DNA of 64,000 nt from Arthrobacter bambusae. GTDB lineage: Bacteria; Actinomycetota; Actinomycetes; Actinomycetales; Micrococcaceae. Below the pieces are notes generated by a model that saw only the letters and a program-made list of their open reading frames with translations, had not been told where the DNA came from and did not search any database. The translations under genes were made by a program, and so were the position numbers. The stretch spans positions 1-64,000 of the forward strand of contig NZ_JAUSSZ010000004.1 of NCBI RefSeq assembly GCF_030812595.1. The letters run 5' to 3'. Below are positions 55,001 through 62,608 of this stretch, piece by piece. Numbering within the stretch: position 1 is the stretch's first letter; each line of letters begins with the position of its first letter.

Positions 55001-55283
55001 ATTCTCGTCTCAAAAAGCTATCATCTATGAATAGGTTATGATACGAGTTTTGATATTGTCAATTATCCAAATACAAGCCCAACGCATAATCGAAAAACTC
55101 CAGGCCTGAAATTCTCAATTAACCATCGTATATGAGATGGCAGGACGATGACCGCTTGATTCCTGAGCCTCTGGACCGCGATCCACAATGTCCGTCGACT
55201 TCGGGTCGGTATCCCAGATTGGGTGCGAAGAAAGAACCAGCGAATCACTGGTAACCGCCATCTGAACTGATAAGCGCCCCCCA

Positions 55284-55632
55284 CTAAGCGGTTGATGTTT
55301 CGTCGCGCGCCGTTGCAGGGTCCAGACGGGCGGCCTCGAGTATGCCCCGGGCGAGCGCCGGAAAGTCCTTCGGCCGATAGTGCATCTCGGCGTGATGCCG
55401 TCCGCCTGGTTAATCTGGAAGGCCGGCAGGGGCTCGGCGATAGGGCGCCAAACAACCAGCACATCTTCAGGAGGTCCGTATCGAAGTGCTCGTGGGCGAT
55501 GACCTTTCTCGGCATGGTTTCCGACCTCTGGGACGGCAATCGAAAAGTTTCCAGTCTGGTCAGAGTAGTGAAAGCCATAGGCTGCACCCAAGAACGTCCA
55601 TGCCTGAGACGCAGGATCCGGTGCCGTGCAAC
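55284..55632 (-). pseudogene. Frameshifted remnant of an unknown gene
   Basis: Two frames together give protein-like sequence: AWTFLGAAYGFHYSDQTGNF through VLVVWRPIAEPLPAFQINQAD in one frame, then HHAEMHYRPKDFPALARGIL through AARLDPATARDETSTA and stop in another. A single missing base near 55,395 would join them. Upstream, the first frame is closed by a stop. I do not recognise the family. The AT-rich 280 bp between this and the resolvase hold nothing I can identify. Confidence 0.5.
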
Positions 55633-55704
55633 CTCATCCAGCGCTGCAGTCACTTAGCTTAGGCATCCCGTTGACTACGTTGAAGATGCGAGGGATCATC
55701 CACT

Positions 55705-56310
55705 ATGAATATCTCCGTGGAAGCGGCTTGGATCGCTTTACTGGGTGTGGTTGTTGCCACGATTTCCAGTGTGTCTGTTACCGCATGGGGTAACCGCCGC
55801 CAACGGGAGAACGAATTGGTCGTGTCCGCCCTGACACACCTAGTGGGCGGGTCCCAGGAACGCACGGCCGGTATCGCAGCCCTCACAGTTCTGAGTAGTA
55901 GACTGCCGCGGAGACGGTGGGCCAAATACACTCCAGCCGTGGGCCAGTTGTTATATAGCCAGCTCGTATATCTTCTTCTTCATGCTGGCAATCGTGGGCA
56001 GGCTCATGAAATTGCGAACATCATAGCGATGGCGGACTGGCTGCTCTCCGAGGGGACCTTCGGATTCGACGAAGCCCGTAAACGAGAACATTTGCTAGGG
56101 GCAATGGAGTCGTACACGAAGAATTGGCCACCTTTAATCAAGAATAAGGACGATCCCGAAAAACCCACAAAGCCAGACGATCGGTCAGTGTTTCTACTGC
56201 GGAACTTAATCTTGAGAACGTGGAGTGGGCCACTTAAAATTCCAGCCTCGGACTGGTTTGTGTCGCCTGACGTAATTGTGAATCCTCAAGAACCTAGTCC
56301 AGGTTCTTGA
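55705..56310 (+). CDS. Putative membrane protein, unknown function
   Basis: 201 residues. An N-terminal membrane helix (AAWIALLGVVVATISSVSVTAW) is followed by a basic stop (GNRRQREN) and a mostly helical cytoplasmic domain (LAxHAGNRGQAHEIANIIAM...). No enzyme motif. This 'helix then soluble domain' build is shared with two other genes of the element. It is convergent with the SIR2-like gene 190 bp away and could be its partner or an immunity/control protein; there is no direct evidence. Confidence 0.65.
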   Translation: MNISVEAAWIALLGVVVATISSVSVTAWGNRRQRENELVVSALTHLVGGSQERTAGIAALTVLSSRLPRRRWAKYTPAVGQLLYSQLVYLLLHAGNRGQAHEIANIIAMADWLLSEGTFGFDEARKREHLLGAMESYTKNWPPLIKNKDDPEKPTKPDDRSVFLLRNLILRTWSGPLKIPASDWFVSPDVIVNPQEPSPGS

Positions 56311-56497
56311 TCAGTCTCGTCGTTGGATCATTTGCTAGACCCGAAGGTTTCTTCCATCTAGCTTTGGGAGTCAGCAATTGGACGCCGTTTTTCCGGATTT
56401 GTCAATAAGTCGAAATGCCTCGACCGTTAAACTTGAAGGAATCGGCAGTCAATCTTGGCTTCCCATAGTTGTTCTCGCTGCCCAGCAACAGTTAGAC

Positions 56498-57958
56498 CTA
56501 ATTCGATTGCTCGGGAATCATGACCGGCGGTTCCAGCGCAGGACACTTTAAAACCATCCAAACACCATGCCCCGTCTTCTCCGCAGTCATGTCAACGTAG
56601 TTAGCGTCAAGCACGGGGCTGGTCGCTCCCGTAGGAGACCGCACTTCCACCATATGTGCTCCTGAAAGCCCGTCCCGGAATTCTTGTAGGGACAGCAAGC
56701 GCTCCAAGCCTTTCCCCGAAGGAATATCTGGAGAACGCTCGGGGCTGGTCACGTCCCATTGTTGCCCTGGTGGATCGATAACCACCGAAAGCACGTCGCC
56801 AGTCCGGACGGTCGACACGGCAGCCGCAACCTGAAGCCCATCCCAGTACACGAGAATGCCGCGGACAGCCGAATGGCCATCAGACGCGAGTACCTCCAAG
56901 TATGCTGCTACCTCCCAGCAGTATTCCCGCCACTCTGCCCCTGCAAACTTCTCAATAGCCTTGTCCCCACCGAATAGTCGGACGGCGCTGTCGGGGATTT
57001 CGGCGATCTGTTTCAAATTCGCCCATACGGCATCGGGATTTCGATCAACAATATCGATTGAGGATATACGTCCCGTCTCTACAGCGGACGCAACAAGGCC
57101 GGCAGTGGAAAGATCTGTCATAGGAAGCGAATATCCCATGAGCACGACCTTGGAAGATCGTCGAAGTGAGCTGTGAGCACTCGACCATATCTCCCTGGTA
57201 ACAGGATTGCCATAGTAACTAGACTTCAAAGCAGAAGGAGGGACAATGAACGTCTCCCTGCCAGGATGTCGCCAACTTCGCTCAGATTCCGAAACAGGCT
57301 TCGCTTCGCCGTATGAACCAGGTAAGCGACCCCGCTGAATTGTGGCTCCTGACATATCACCGGCAGTCCAGAACCAATTCAAAGATCCATGCAATTTGTG
57401 AAGTCGAAAGGTCTCCCACGGCGCTCGCCCCTGCATTTCTCCACTGGATTCCGGCGTCGCTGGCTTGGGCACGAAACGCAGCACCGATGCCCACGGCACT
57501 CCGCCTCGGTCGTCCAACGCCGGAAGTCGGTACGTATCAACGACGCACTCAACAAGGCAGTCATAGTTAAAGGTGATGACCGGCGATCTCTCCGAATGCC
57601 ACAGATACACAAGGCGCCGCAGCCACACTGGCGCAGGTTCAGACAGAACCTGCATTTGACGCTCATTTAGACTGTCAGCAATTATTGGAACTGCGCCGGC
57701 GAAAATCGCACGTGCCGCCAGATTTTCGGCGGTAGTTCGATAAGGCTGATCCTCAGCGCGGCGAGAAAGCCAAACTTCAAAGTTCGGACGGGCTTGTCCC
57801 CCTGGTCCGACAGCTTTGCCCAACACATCGGGGTCTCTACGCACGCAGTCAGCGCCCAGCTCGTCTGTAATCGGCATGTGGCTGCTAACAGCCTTGGAAA
57901 ACCCCGCACCCAGTATGAAACTCGTGGTTCCGCCCGGCACTTTCAGACGTCTCATCAT
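56498..57958 (-). CDS. SIR2-like domain protein (predicted NAD-consuming defence effector)
   Basis: 486 residues. SIR2_2-type features: LGAGFSKAVS near residue 16 for NAD binding, TFNYDCLVE in mid-protein and the catalytic-His-like KLHGSLNW, and later VLMGYSLPMTDLST. The C-terminal 120 residues are a separate beta-rich domain with no recognised family. SIR2 domains in several anti-phage systems (such as Thoeris ThsA, DSR and others) deplete NAD on infection; this is known for the family, not for this protein. Start at 57958 or the ATG right after it, with GGGGAG upstream. Confidence 0.85.
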   Translation of the reverse strand: MMRRLKVPGGTTSFILGAGFSKAVSSHMPITDELGADCVRRDPDVLGKAVGPGGQARPNFEVWLSRRAEDQPYRTTAENLAARAIFAGAVPIIADSLNERQMQVLSEPAPVWLRRLVYLWHSERSPVITFNYDCLVECVVDTYRLPALDDRGGVPWASVLRFVPKPATPESSGEMQGRAPWETFRLHKLHGSLNWFWTAGDMSGATIQRGRLPGSYGEAKPVSESERSWRHPGRETFIVPPSALKSSYYGNPVTREIWSSAHSSLRRSSKVVLMGYSLPMTDLSTAGLVASAVETGRISSIDIVDRNPDAVWANLKQIAEIPDSAVRLFGGDKAIEKFAGAEWREYCWEVAAYLEVLASDGHSAVRGILVYWDGLQVAAAVSTVRTGDVLSVVIDPPGQQWDVTSPERSPDIPSGKGLERLLSLQEFRDGLSGAHMVEVRSPTGATSPVLDANYVDMTAEKTGHGVWMVLKCPALEPPVMIPEQSN

Positions 57959-58240
57959 TCTCCCCAGCGGCAGTCAGGCAGTAGAAAACCGGCTCGAAGC
58001 CAGCACCTAGATCATATGTGCCGAAGACCCAGAGTCTTGGAATGGTCGCCGCCGGAGTCATGCAGCCACGGTTGACAACTGTGTATGCTGTGTATTTTTT
58101 TGCAGAATCTGTCACGGAGCAAGCGCACTGCGACGCAGAAATGCGGGGAACGAATTGAGAATAGCGGCAACCGCAGCCAACCCTCCTGGCTCCCCGACGA
58201 TCCTTCTCCTGTGGCAGGGCCTATCCTGTAGGTTTTGGGC

Positions 58241-58841
58241 ATGGACGAGTTGATAAAGCAGGGTCAATGGTGGTGGCTACTCCTGCCGCTCGCAACCGCT
58301 GGGTTTGCGCTTGTTGGTAGCTGGCTGGGGTCGAAGCTTGGCAAGACGACAGAACATGAGCAATGGACTCGAACCGAGAAAATCAAGGTATACACAAGTT
58401 TTCTCCATGACTTGAATCCTATGTCTATGGGGACTTTCCTTGCTTCTTGTCAAAGAGCACACGGAGCAAGAAAGCTATGACGCCTCAAGGACGAGGGCAT
58501 ATATGAACATCATGCTGGTAGGGAGCGGCGAGGTATTGCACCACGCGGTAGACATGATCAACCTAACAAAGAAGCTGAGCGGTCTTATGCACGATCTTCC
58601 GCAGAAAATTGCAGATTCGATTGGGGAAGAAGAATTGGAACGCCTCAGCATAGAAGACGTCAAGCCACTTATCGTCCCTAAGGCCCTAGAAGCAATCGAA
58701 GCAATCGAAGCAATCCTGAACCAAATGCATGCGGTACACAAGGTCCTGACCAATGCCATGAGACAAGACCTTGGGCTCCCAAAGATCAAATTCGATGCAC
58801 TCAATGTAGTAGGTTCGCTACCACTCACGGGGGGTGAATGA
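58241..58841 (+). pseudogene. Frameshifted membrane-anchored protein gene
   Basis: Frame one: MDELIKQGQWWW, a membrane helix (LLLPLATAGFALVGSWLG), WTRTEKIKVYTSFLHDLN and MGTFL, then a stop at 58,480. Frame two continues from about 58,445 with LLVKEHTEQESYDASRTRAY and a long helical part to VVGSLPLTGGE. A one-base change near 58,440-58,460 would restore about 200 residues. The EKIKVYTSFL stretch corresponds to QKLQAYTDFML in the gene at 59,041. No slippery heptamer is seen, so it is probably a broken gene and not programmed. Confidence 0.6.
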
Positions 58842-58981
58842 TGGTTCGAGATGACAGTCAAGCCGCATCGACGCCGACTGATGGTGAGCGAAGATGGCAT
58901 CCAGACCCTAGGCTAACCAACCCGCAACACAGCTGCTGGGAGGTCTATAGCGCAGAGCACGGAGCTTGGCCGCGCGAATAG
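58838..58981 (+). CDS. Putative 47-residue protein, translationally coupled
   Basis: MMVRDDSQAASTPTDGER..., ending GAWPRE. Its ATG overlaps the stop of the upstream frame (ATGA) and a GGGGTGA-like site lies just before. Hydrophilic, no motif. A perfect hairpin follows 13 bp after the stop, marking the end of the transcript. Plausible but unsupported by family knowledge. Confidence 0.4.
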   Translation: MMVRDDSQAASTPTDGERRWHPDPRLTNPQHSCWEVYSAEHGAWPRE

Positions 58982-58994
58982 TAGACCGAGCATC

Positions 58995-59024
58995 GAAGAC
59001 CCTTCCAGAAATGGAAGGGTCTTC
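58995..59024 (+). terminator. Perfect 13-bp hairpin
   Basis: GAAGACCCTTCCA, loop GAAA, TGGAAGGGTCTTC. The T-rich tail is weak (TGTGTATCTTGT). It ends 16 bases before the ATG of the next gene, so it may be the terminator of the upstream pair or a 5' control element of the downstream gene. Confidence 0.65.
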
Positions 59025-59040
59025 TGTGTATCTTGTCCCT

Positions 59041-59730
59041 ATGGACGCGGAGACTATCCGATTGCTAATTACTGCTGGTACGGCCATCGTCGCCGGACTA
59101 GGCGGGGCCGGTGTAACCGCGGCAATCAATCGAAAGAACACCAAAGACACCCTCAACTCAACCCGTTCTGCCCAGTTTGAGCAATGGAGGCTAAGCCAGG
59201 AGCGGGACCGAGAGATATGGCTAAGGGACCAGAAACTGCAGGCGTATACAGACTTCATGTTGAAGGCTCAGTCGTTGCATGCCTCGCTTGACACGCTGAA
59301 CTTTCGAACCGCGCCTCAGACTAATCCAAAAGAATTGATCGTCGAACGAGGCAAAGTCAAGATCCTCGGTTCGCCCTCGGTCAGATACACTGCCCGCGAC
59401 CTCGACAATGCCCTCACATCTCTCTATGCTCACCACCGCCAAACCCACCTCGAATATTTTGCCGACGATGACGATGATCCTTCGGAGTCCGAGGCTGCAA
59501 TGAGGCGAAGGCATGCACGCATAGGTAGGGCTTTCACCCGACAGCTGGAGTTGAACATGCGCTTTTCCAGTGTGTTGATCCTGTTCGTGGAAGAAGTCCG
59601 CAAAGACATAGGAACGCACACGCCCGATGACGAAGGTTTGAACTCCGGAAACCGTGCTCTGATCCGTTCCCCCGAGGAAGACGTGGAAAAAGAAGAACCT
59701 GAGATCGTGTTGGATGAAGAACTCGCCTGA
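59041..59730 (+). CDS. Membrane-anchored coiled-coil protein, unknown function
   Basis: 229 residues from the ATG of MDAETIRLLI. One membrane helix (LLITAGTAIVAGLGGAGVTAAI), then RSAQFEQWRLSQERDREIWLRDQKLQAYTDFM in pieces, a conserved-looking juxtamembrane helix found in many actinobacterial proteins of unknown role, and a long acidic tail (EEDVEKEEPEIVLDEELA). An earlier start at 58,966 would run through the hairpin and is less likely. No enzyme motif. Confidence 0.68.
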   Translation: MDAETIRLLITAGTAIVAGLGGAGVTAAINRKNTKDTLNSTRSAQFEQWRLSQERDREIWLRDQKLQAYTDFMLKAQSLHASLDTLNFRTAPQTNPKELIVERGKVKILGSPSVRYTARDLDNALTSLYAHHRQTHLEYFADDDDDPSESEAAMRRRHARIGRAFTRQLELNMRFSSVLILFVEEVRKDIGTHTPDDEGLNSGNRALIRSPEEDVEKEEPEIVLDEELA

Positions 59731-59759
59731 CGAGTGTCCTTGTTATGTACTTTTAGCCC

Positions 59760-59915
59760 ATGGAATTCTGGATACCCCTCTTAGGCGGCGCACTGGGTGC
59801 CTCGCTCATCGGACGCGGCAGCCCGCGCTGCTGGAGGTTATTTGCAGCGAGTGAGAAGGTCTGTTCCCGCGGCCTTGAAGTCGTTCACGTCGGTCGAGAA
59901 GAGCGCCGTAATTAG
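59760..59915 (+). pseudogene. Truncated start of another membrane-anchored gene
   Basis: MEFWIPLLGGALGASLIGRG reads like the N-terminal helix of the same gene type, but from about residue 20 the frame is out of character (SPRCWRLFAASEKVC...) and runs antisense through the end of the lipoprotein gene at 59,838. It looks like a junction where an older gene was cut by the insertion of the right-hand part of the element. Confidence 0.4.
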
Positions 59916-60242
59916 GTTCTTGATCTCAGGGTCGGCCCGCTTGGCGATCTCTTTGATGTCGTCGCGAGCGGCTGCGACCTTGGCCATTCCAACGCTGTCT
60001 GACGCGTTACCGGTAGTAATGCCGACAACGTACTTTATGAGTGGCCCGTCTTCGGCCGGCCCGATCAGCTGCGTACAGGTCGCTTTCTCTGACACCGTAA
60101 TGGTGCTGGGAACGGGGGTAGGAGTGGCCGTCGGCGAAGAGGAAGTCGTTGTTGAAGCGGCTTCGGGGGCCGCGGATGCCCCGCAGCCAGCCAAAGCCAA
60201 AGCTGAAGCCGCCAGGACGACAGCGAATACATCTGTTCTCAT
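59838..60242 (-). CDS. Small lipoprotein
   Basis: 134 residues. Signal peptide with lipobox LALAGC (Cys near 20), a Ser/Thr/Pro linker, and a domain of about 85 residues with two cysteines (ATCTQLIG and the final LLTRCK) that may be bridged. AGGGA before the ATG. No family recognised. Surface-exposed like its neighbour upstream. Confidence 0.75.
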   Translation of the reverse strand: MRTDVFAVVLAASALALAGCGASAAPEAASTTTSSSPTATPTPVPSTITVSEKATCTQLIGPAEDGPLIKYVVGITTGNASDSVGMAKVAAARDDIKEIAKRADPEIKNLITALFSTDVNDFKAAGTDLLTRCK

Positions 60243-60401
60243 TTTTCCCTAGTTTGGATTTTAGGCGATCGATACGATTCGAATCGCACATTGAGGCTGG
60301 TATTAAAACGCGTGGCCACGGGCTTGTGACTGCGTGAATTAGTGGGATCATAACGCGTTGCGATTGGAATGCTTGGTAACAACTGGAACTGATCCTGACC
60401 G

Positions 60402-61196
60402 TCAGAGACCCGTCTGGCTCGCTCCGTATTCGGCCTGCTCCGGGGTGAAGCCCTCGTAAATCAGTTGGTCGACCAGCCCGCCGCGAGAGAAGGCGGTGAA
60501 TTTGAGGTACTCCTTGGCGCTTTTGGCTGCCTGCACGTTCCAGTCGACTGTCACACGATCCACGGCCCAAGTCGCATCCTCGGTCGAATACTTCTCGTAC
60601 TCCAGTTGCCCGATCAGGCCGGTCCGCGAGAAGGCGGAATAATTGAGGTATTGAGCAGCTGTCCTCAGTGCGTTCTGTTGACTGGCCGTCCCAGCCGCAG
60701 CTGCAGCGGCGCGCTGCTCCGCTGCAGCCTTGTCAGCGGCGGCCTTGTCAGCTGTCGCTTTGTCGGCCGCTGCTTTGTCAGCGGCGGCCTTGTTGGCGGC
60801 GGCCCTGTCGGCTTCGGCCTTGTCAGCGATGGCCTTGTCAGCGGCTTGCTGATCACCTTCGGAGCGGTCGACCGTAATCTGAATATCCCCGGTGTCAGTG
60901 ACAGTCCCGGAAGCTGGTTGCGTTGAGACGACCCGCGCGGAGCCGTCCGGGAGGATAGACCACTTCTTTCCGTCCTTGCCGACAACGGTGACAAAGAAGC
61001 CCACGTCCGTAAGGGATCTACGAGCATCAGGGTACGACTTTCCCGCCACGTCAGGGACAGCGCGGGAGATCTTTGTGTGCGTTGGGGACGGTCTAGTCGA
61101 CTGGGACGATTGTGATGCTTGGGGAGGCCCTCCCCCACAGCCAGTGAGCCCCAGGATGACTGCAGATGCCACGACGGCAGAGATGTAGCGTTTCAA
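60402..61196 (-). CDS. PASTA-Ltp lipoprotein (possible superinfection exclusion)
   Basis: 264 residues, TTG start with GGGGGA upstream. Lipobox LGLTGC (Cys about 20); a PASTA domain (about 45-112: VPDVAGKSYPDARRSLTDVGF, SARVVSTQPASGTV); an Ala/Asp/Lys helix built of KAAADKA-type units (about 115-165); and two Ltp-type repeats (about 178-264: AAQYLNYSAFSRTGLIGQLEYEKYSTEDATWAVD in pieces). PASTA domains bind peptidoglycan or muropeptides. So this is a wall-reaching lipoprotein that carries the repeat of a known phage DNA-entry blocker. It is the last gene before attR. Confidence 0.85.
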   Translation of the reverse strand: MKRYISAVVASAVILGLTGCGGGPPQASQSSQSTRPSPTHTKISRAVPDVAGKSYPDARRSLTDVGFFVTVVGKDGKKWSILPDGSARVVSTQPASGTVTDTGDIQITVDRSEGDQQAADKAIADKAEADRAAANKAAADKAAADKATADKAAADKAAAEQRAAAAAAGTASQQNALRTAAQYLNYSAFSRTGLIGQLEYEKYSTEDATWAVDRVTVDWNVQAAKSAKEYLKFTAFSRGGLVDQLIYEGFTPEQAEYGASQTGL

Positions 61197-61351
61197 GGGT
61201 CCCCCAACTTAAATATTCTGACGCGATGCGATGCGATGGCCTAACGATATCGCGTGCGTGAGGGTTCCTACTCCGGTGACACGCACTCGCCATCCGGGGA
61301 CTCCCGGGGCGCCGGGCCTTTTGACCCCCGCCGCCACATTGGGCGCTGACG

Positions 61352-61376
61352 TGGGTATCTAAATATCCTTGGTCAG
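61352..61376. other. Right attachment site of the element
   Basis: From element to host: the 17-bp arm TGGGTATCTAAATATCC (61352-61368), TTGGT, then the shared CAG (61374-61376; CTG on the minus strand) and the host sequence CCGGGGACGTC. The arm is the reverse complement of the one at the left end. Confidence 0.85.
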
Positions 61377-61537
61377 CCGGGGACGTCGCCCCGCTCGGGA
61401 TGATCGTCGGCGAGGACCGAGCTTCGGTGCGGGGCCGTTCCAAGCGCTGATCCGGACGACAGAACAGTGCAGGCTTGCCACAGCAAAAGTCCCAAGACGG
61501 GCCAGCCTCGTCGTCCACGCTTGTTTATTTTGCCCAT
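61374..61537 (-). pseudogene. 5' part of the tad-locus small membrane protein gene
   Basis: From the ATG at 61,537: MGKINKRGRRGWPVLGLLLW..., ending ...LADDHPERGDVPG, then the first two bases of a Trp codon at the att core. Together with 44,737-44,847 it gives a protein of 90 residues. The ERGDVPGWV join is typical of the family. The first 40 residues are less certain: an in-frame stop lies upstream of this ATG and another frame is also open here. Confidence 0.75.
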
Positions 61538-61669
61538 TTCGTTTTCCCCATTTCGTTTTCCCTATTCGGCGTGCAGGCATCCGTTGCGGATATCCGCGCA
61601 GTTCCTTGGATTTGGCATTCGAGCGAATGTCCAGGTGATCGAAGTGAATGCGCTCGTCGGTGATCGTCA

Positions 61670-62608
61670 TCAGAAGCCAAGATCCAGCGCGGCCAAGCCC
61701 GGATAGACGGCAAAGATCACGGTGAGGGGCAGGACTCCGAACACCAGCGGCACCATCATGGCGATTTCCTTGCGGCCGGCGGCTTCCATCAGCTCCCGCT
61801 TGGCTGAATCGCGGACGTCCGCGGCTTGCGCCCGCAAGACATCGGCCAATGGAGTGCCGCGTTCGACGGCAACGACAATTCCATCCACGAATCGGACAAG
61901 CGGACCGAGGTCGGTGCGTCCTGAAAATTCGTGCAAGGCTTCGACCAAGGGCGTGCCGGCCCGCGTGGCGGCCAGTACCGAGGCAAACTCCCTCGCCAAT
62001 TCGCCGCGGGCCGTGCGACACACTCGATCGAGGGCACCGCTGGCGCTCTCCCCCGCCCCTACCGCGAGCGCCATCAGTTCGGCAACACTGGGGAATTCCG
62101 CAAGCATCCGGCTTTCCCGCCGTTTGATCCGCACGCGCAGCATGTAGTCGCGGAAGAGAAACCCGCCGAGCGAACAAACCAAGACCCAGACGACCGCAAG
62201 CCCGGGACTGAAGCGTCCTCCGGCTGCACTCAAGACCACCACGACAACCGCCGCGGCAAAGCCCGCTGCCGCCCAGAGGAGCTGCTCTGCGCGGAAGTCG
62301 ATCGCGGACTTTCCACAGCCGGCCTTCGCGAGCCTTTTGTTGAGCGAAGTGGTCCCGAGGTTGAACTTCGCCAGATAGCTGACGGCGTCCCGGAAGACCG
62401 GCCGCAGAATGCGTTCCAGAGGGCCGAACGGGGCGATGTCCTGCGGTGCGGACAGCAAACGCGATTCAAGGTTCTGGGACCTGAGTTGCGGGTCGATGCG
62501 CTCCGCAAAGGAAGTGGCCCGCATAATTGGCATGCGGACGAGGATGAGCCACAATCCGGCGCCCAGGAGTAATCCGCAGAACACAGTCGGAGCGGTCAGT
62601 GCCATCAT
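61670..62608 (-). CDS. tadC: Tad pilus inner-membrane protein TadC
   Basis: 312 residues. Type II secretion F domain (about 170-300: AEFPSVAELMALAVGAGESASGALDR in pieces, and GTPLVEALHEF) and four or five membrane segments (about 10-25, 120-135, 145-160, 285-305). With TadB it forms the platform of the pilus motor. It overlaps tadB by 4 bp and ends 132 bp before the interrupted small gene. Confidence 0.9.
   Translation of the reverse strand: MMALTAPTVFCGLLLGAGLWLILVRMPIMRATSFAERIDPQLRSQNLESRLLSAPQDIAPFGPLERILRPVFRDAVSYLAKFNLGTTSLNKRLAKAGCGKSAIDFRAEQLLWAAAGFAAAVVVVVLSAAGGRFSPGLAVVWVLVCSLGGFLFRDYMLRVRIKRRESRMLAEFPSVAELMALAVGAGESASGALDRVCRTARGELAREFASVLAATRAGTPLVEALHEFSGRTDLGPLVRFVDGIVVAVERGTPLADVLRAQAADVRDSAKRELMEAAGRKEIAMMVPLVFGVLPLTVIFAVYPGLAALDLGF

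Larger units (their letters stand above)
44849..61373. mobile_element. Serine-integrase integrative element (16.5 kb)
   Basis: Bounded by attL (44846-44869) and attR (61352-61376) and inserted in the small tad membrane protein gene. It holds a large serine integrase, a RepA-like ATPase with iteron-like repeats, a second small serine recombinase and defence- or exclusion-like cargo. No capsid, terminase, portal, FtsK/TraB-type transfer gene or relaxase is seen. It is AT-richer than its flanks and holds several broken genes, a sign of earlier insertions or decay in its right half. Confidence 0.88.

Noticed and set aside
54437..55700. Invertible DNA segment controlled by the small serine recombinase
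   Set aside because: I found no pair of inverted recombination sites around the gene.
58430..58480. Programmed frameshift in the membrane-anchored gene
   Set aside because: No slippery heptamer or following pseudoknot is visible; mutation or sequencing error is simpler.
44853..61368. 17-bp inverted repeats at the element ends as transposon terminal repeats
   Set aside because: They are not at the exact junction, there is no DDE transposase and no target duplication beyond CTG; joined, they form a dyad around the crossover point, which fits serine integrase attP arms.
44849..61373. The element as a complete prophage
   Set aside because: No terminase, portal, capsid, tail or lysis gene is recognisable in 16.5 kb.
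61359..62177. Long minus-strand frame running from tadC into attR
   Set aside because: Most of it is the shadow of tadC in another frame; only the short section 61,374-61,537, in a different frame, joins with the left fragment into a known motif.
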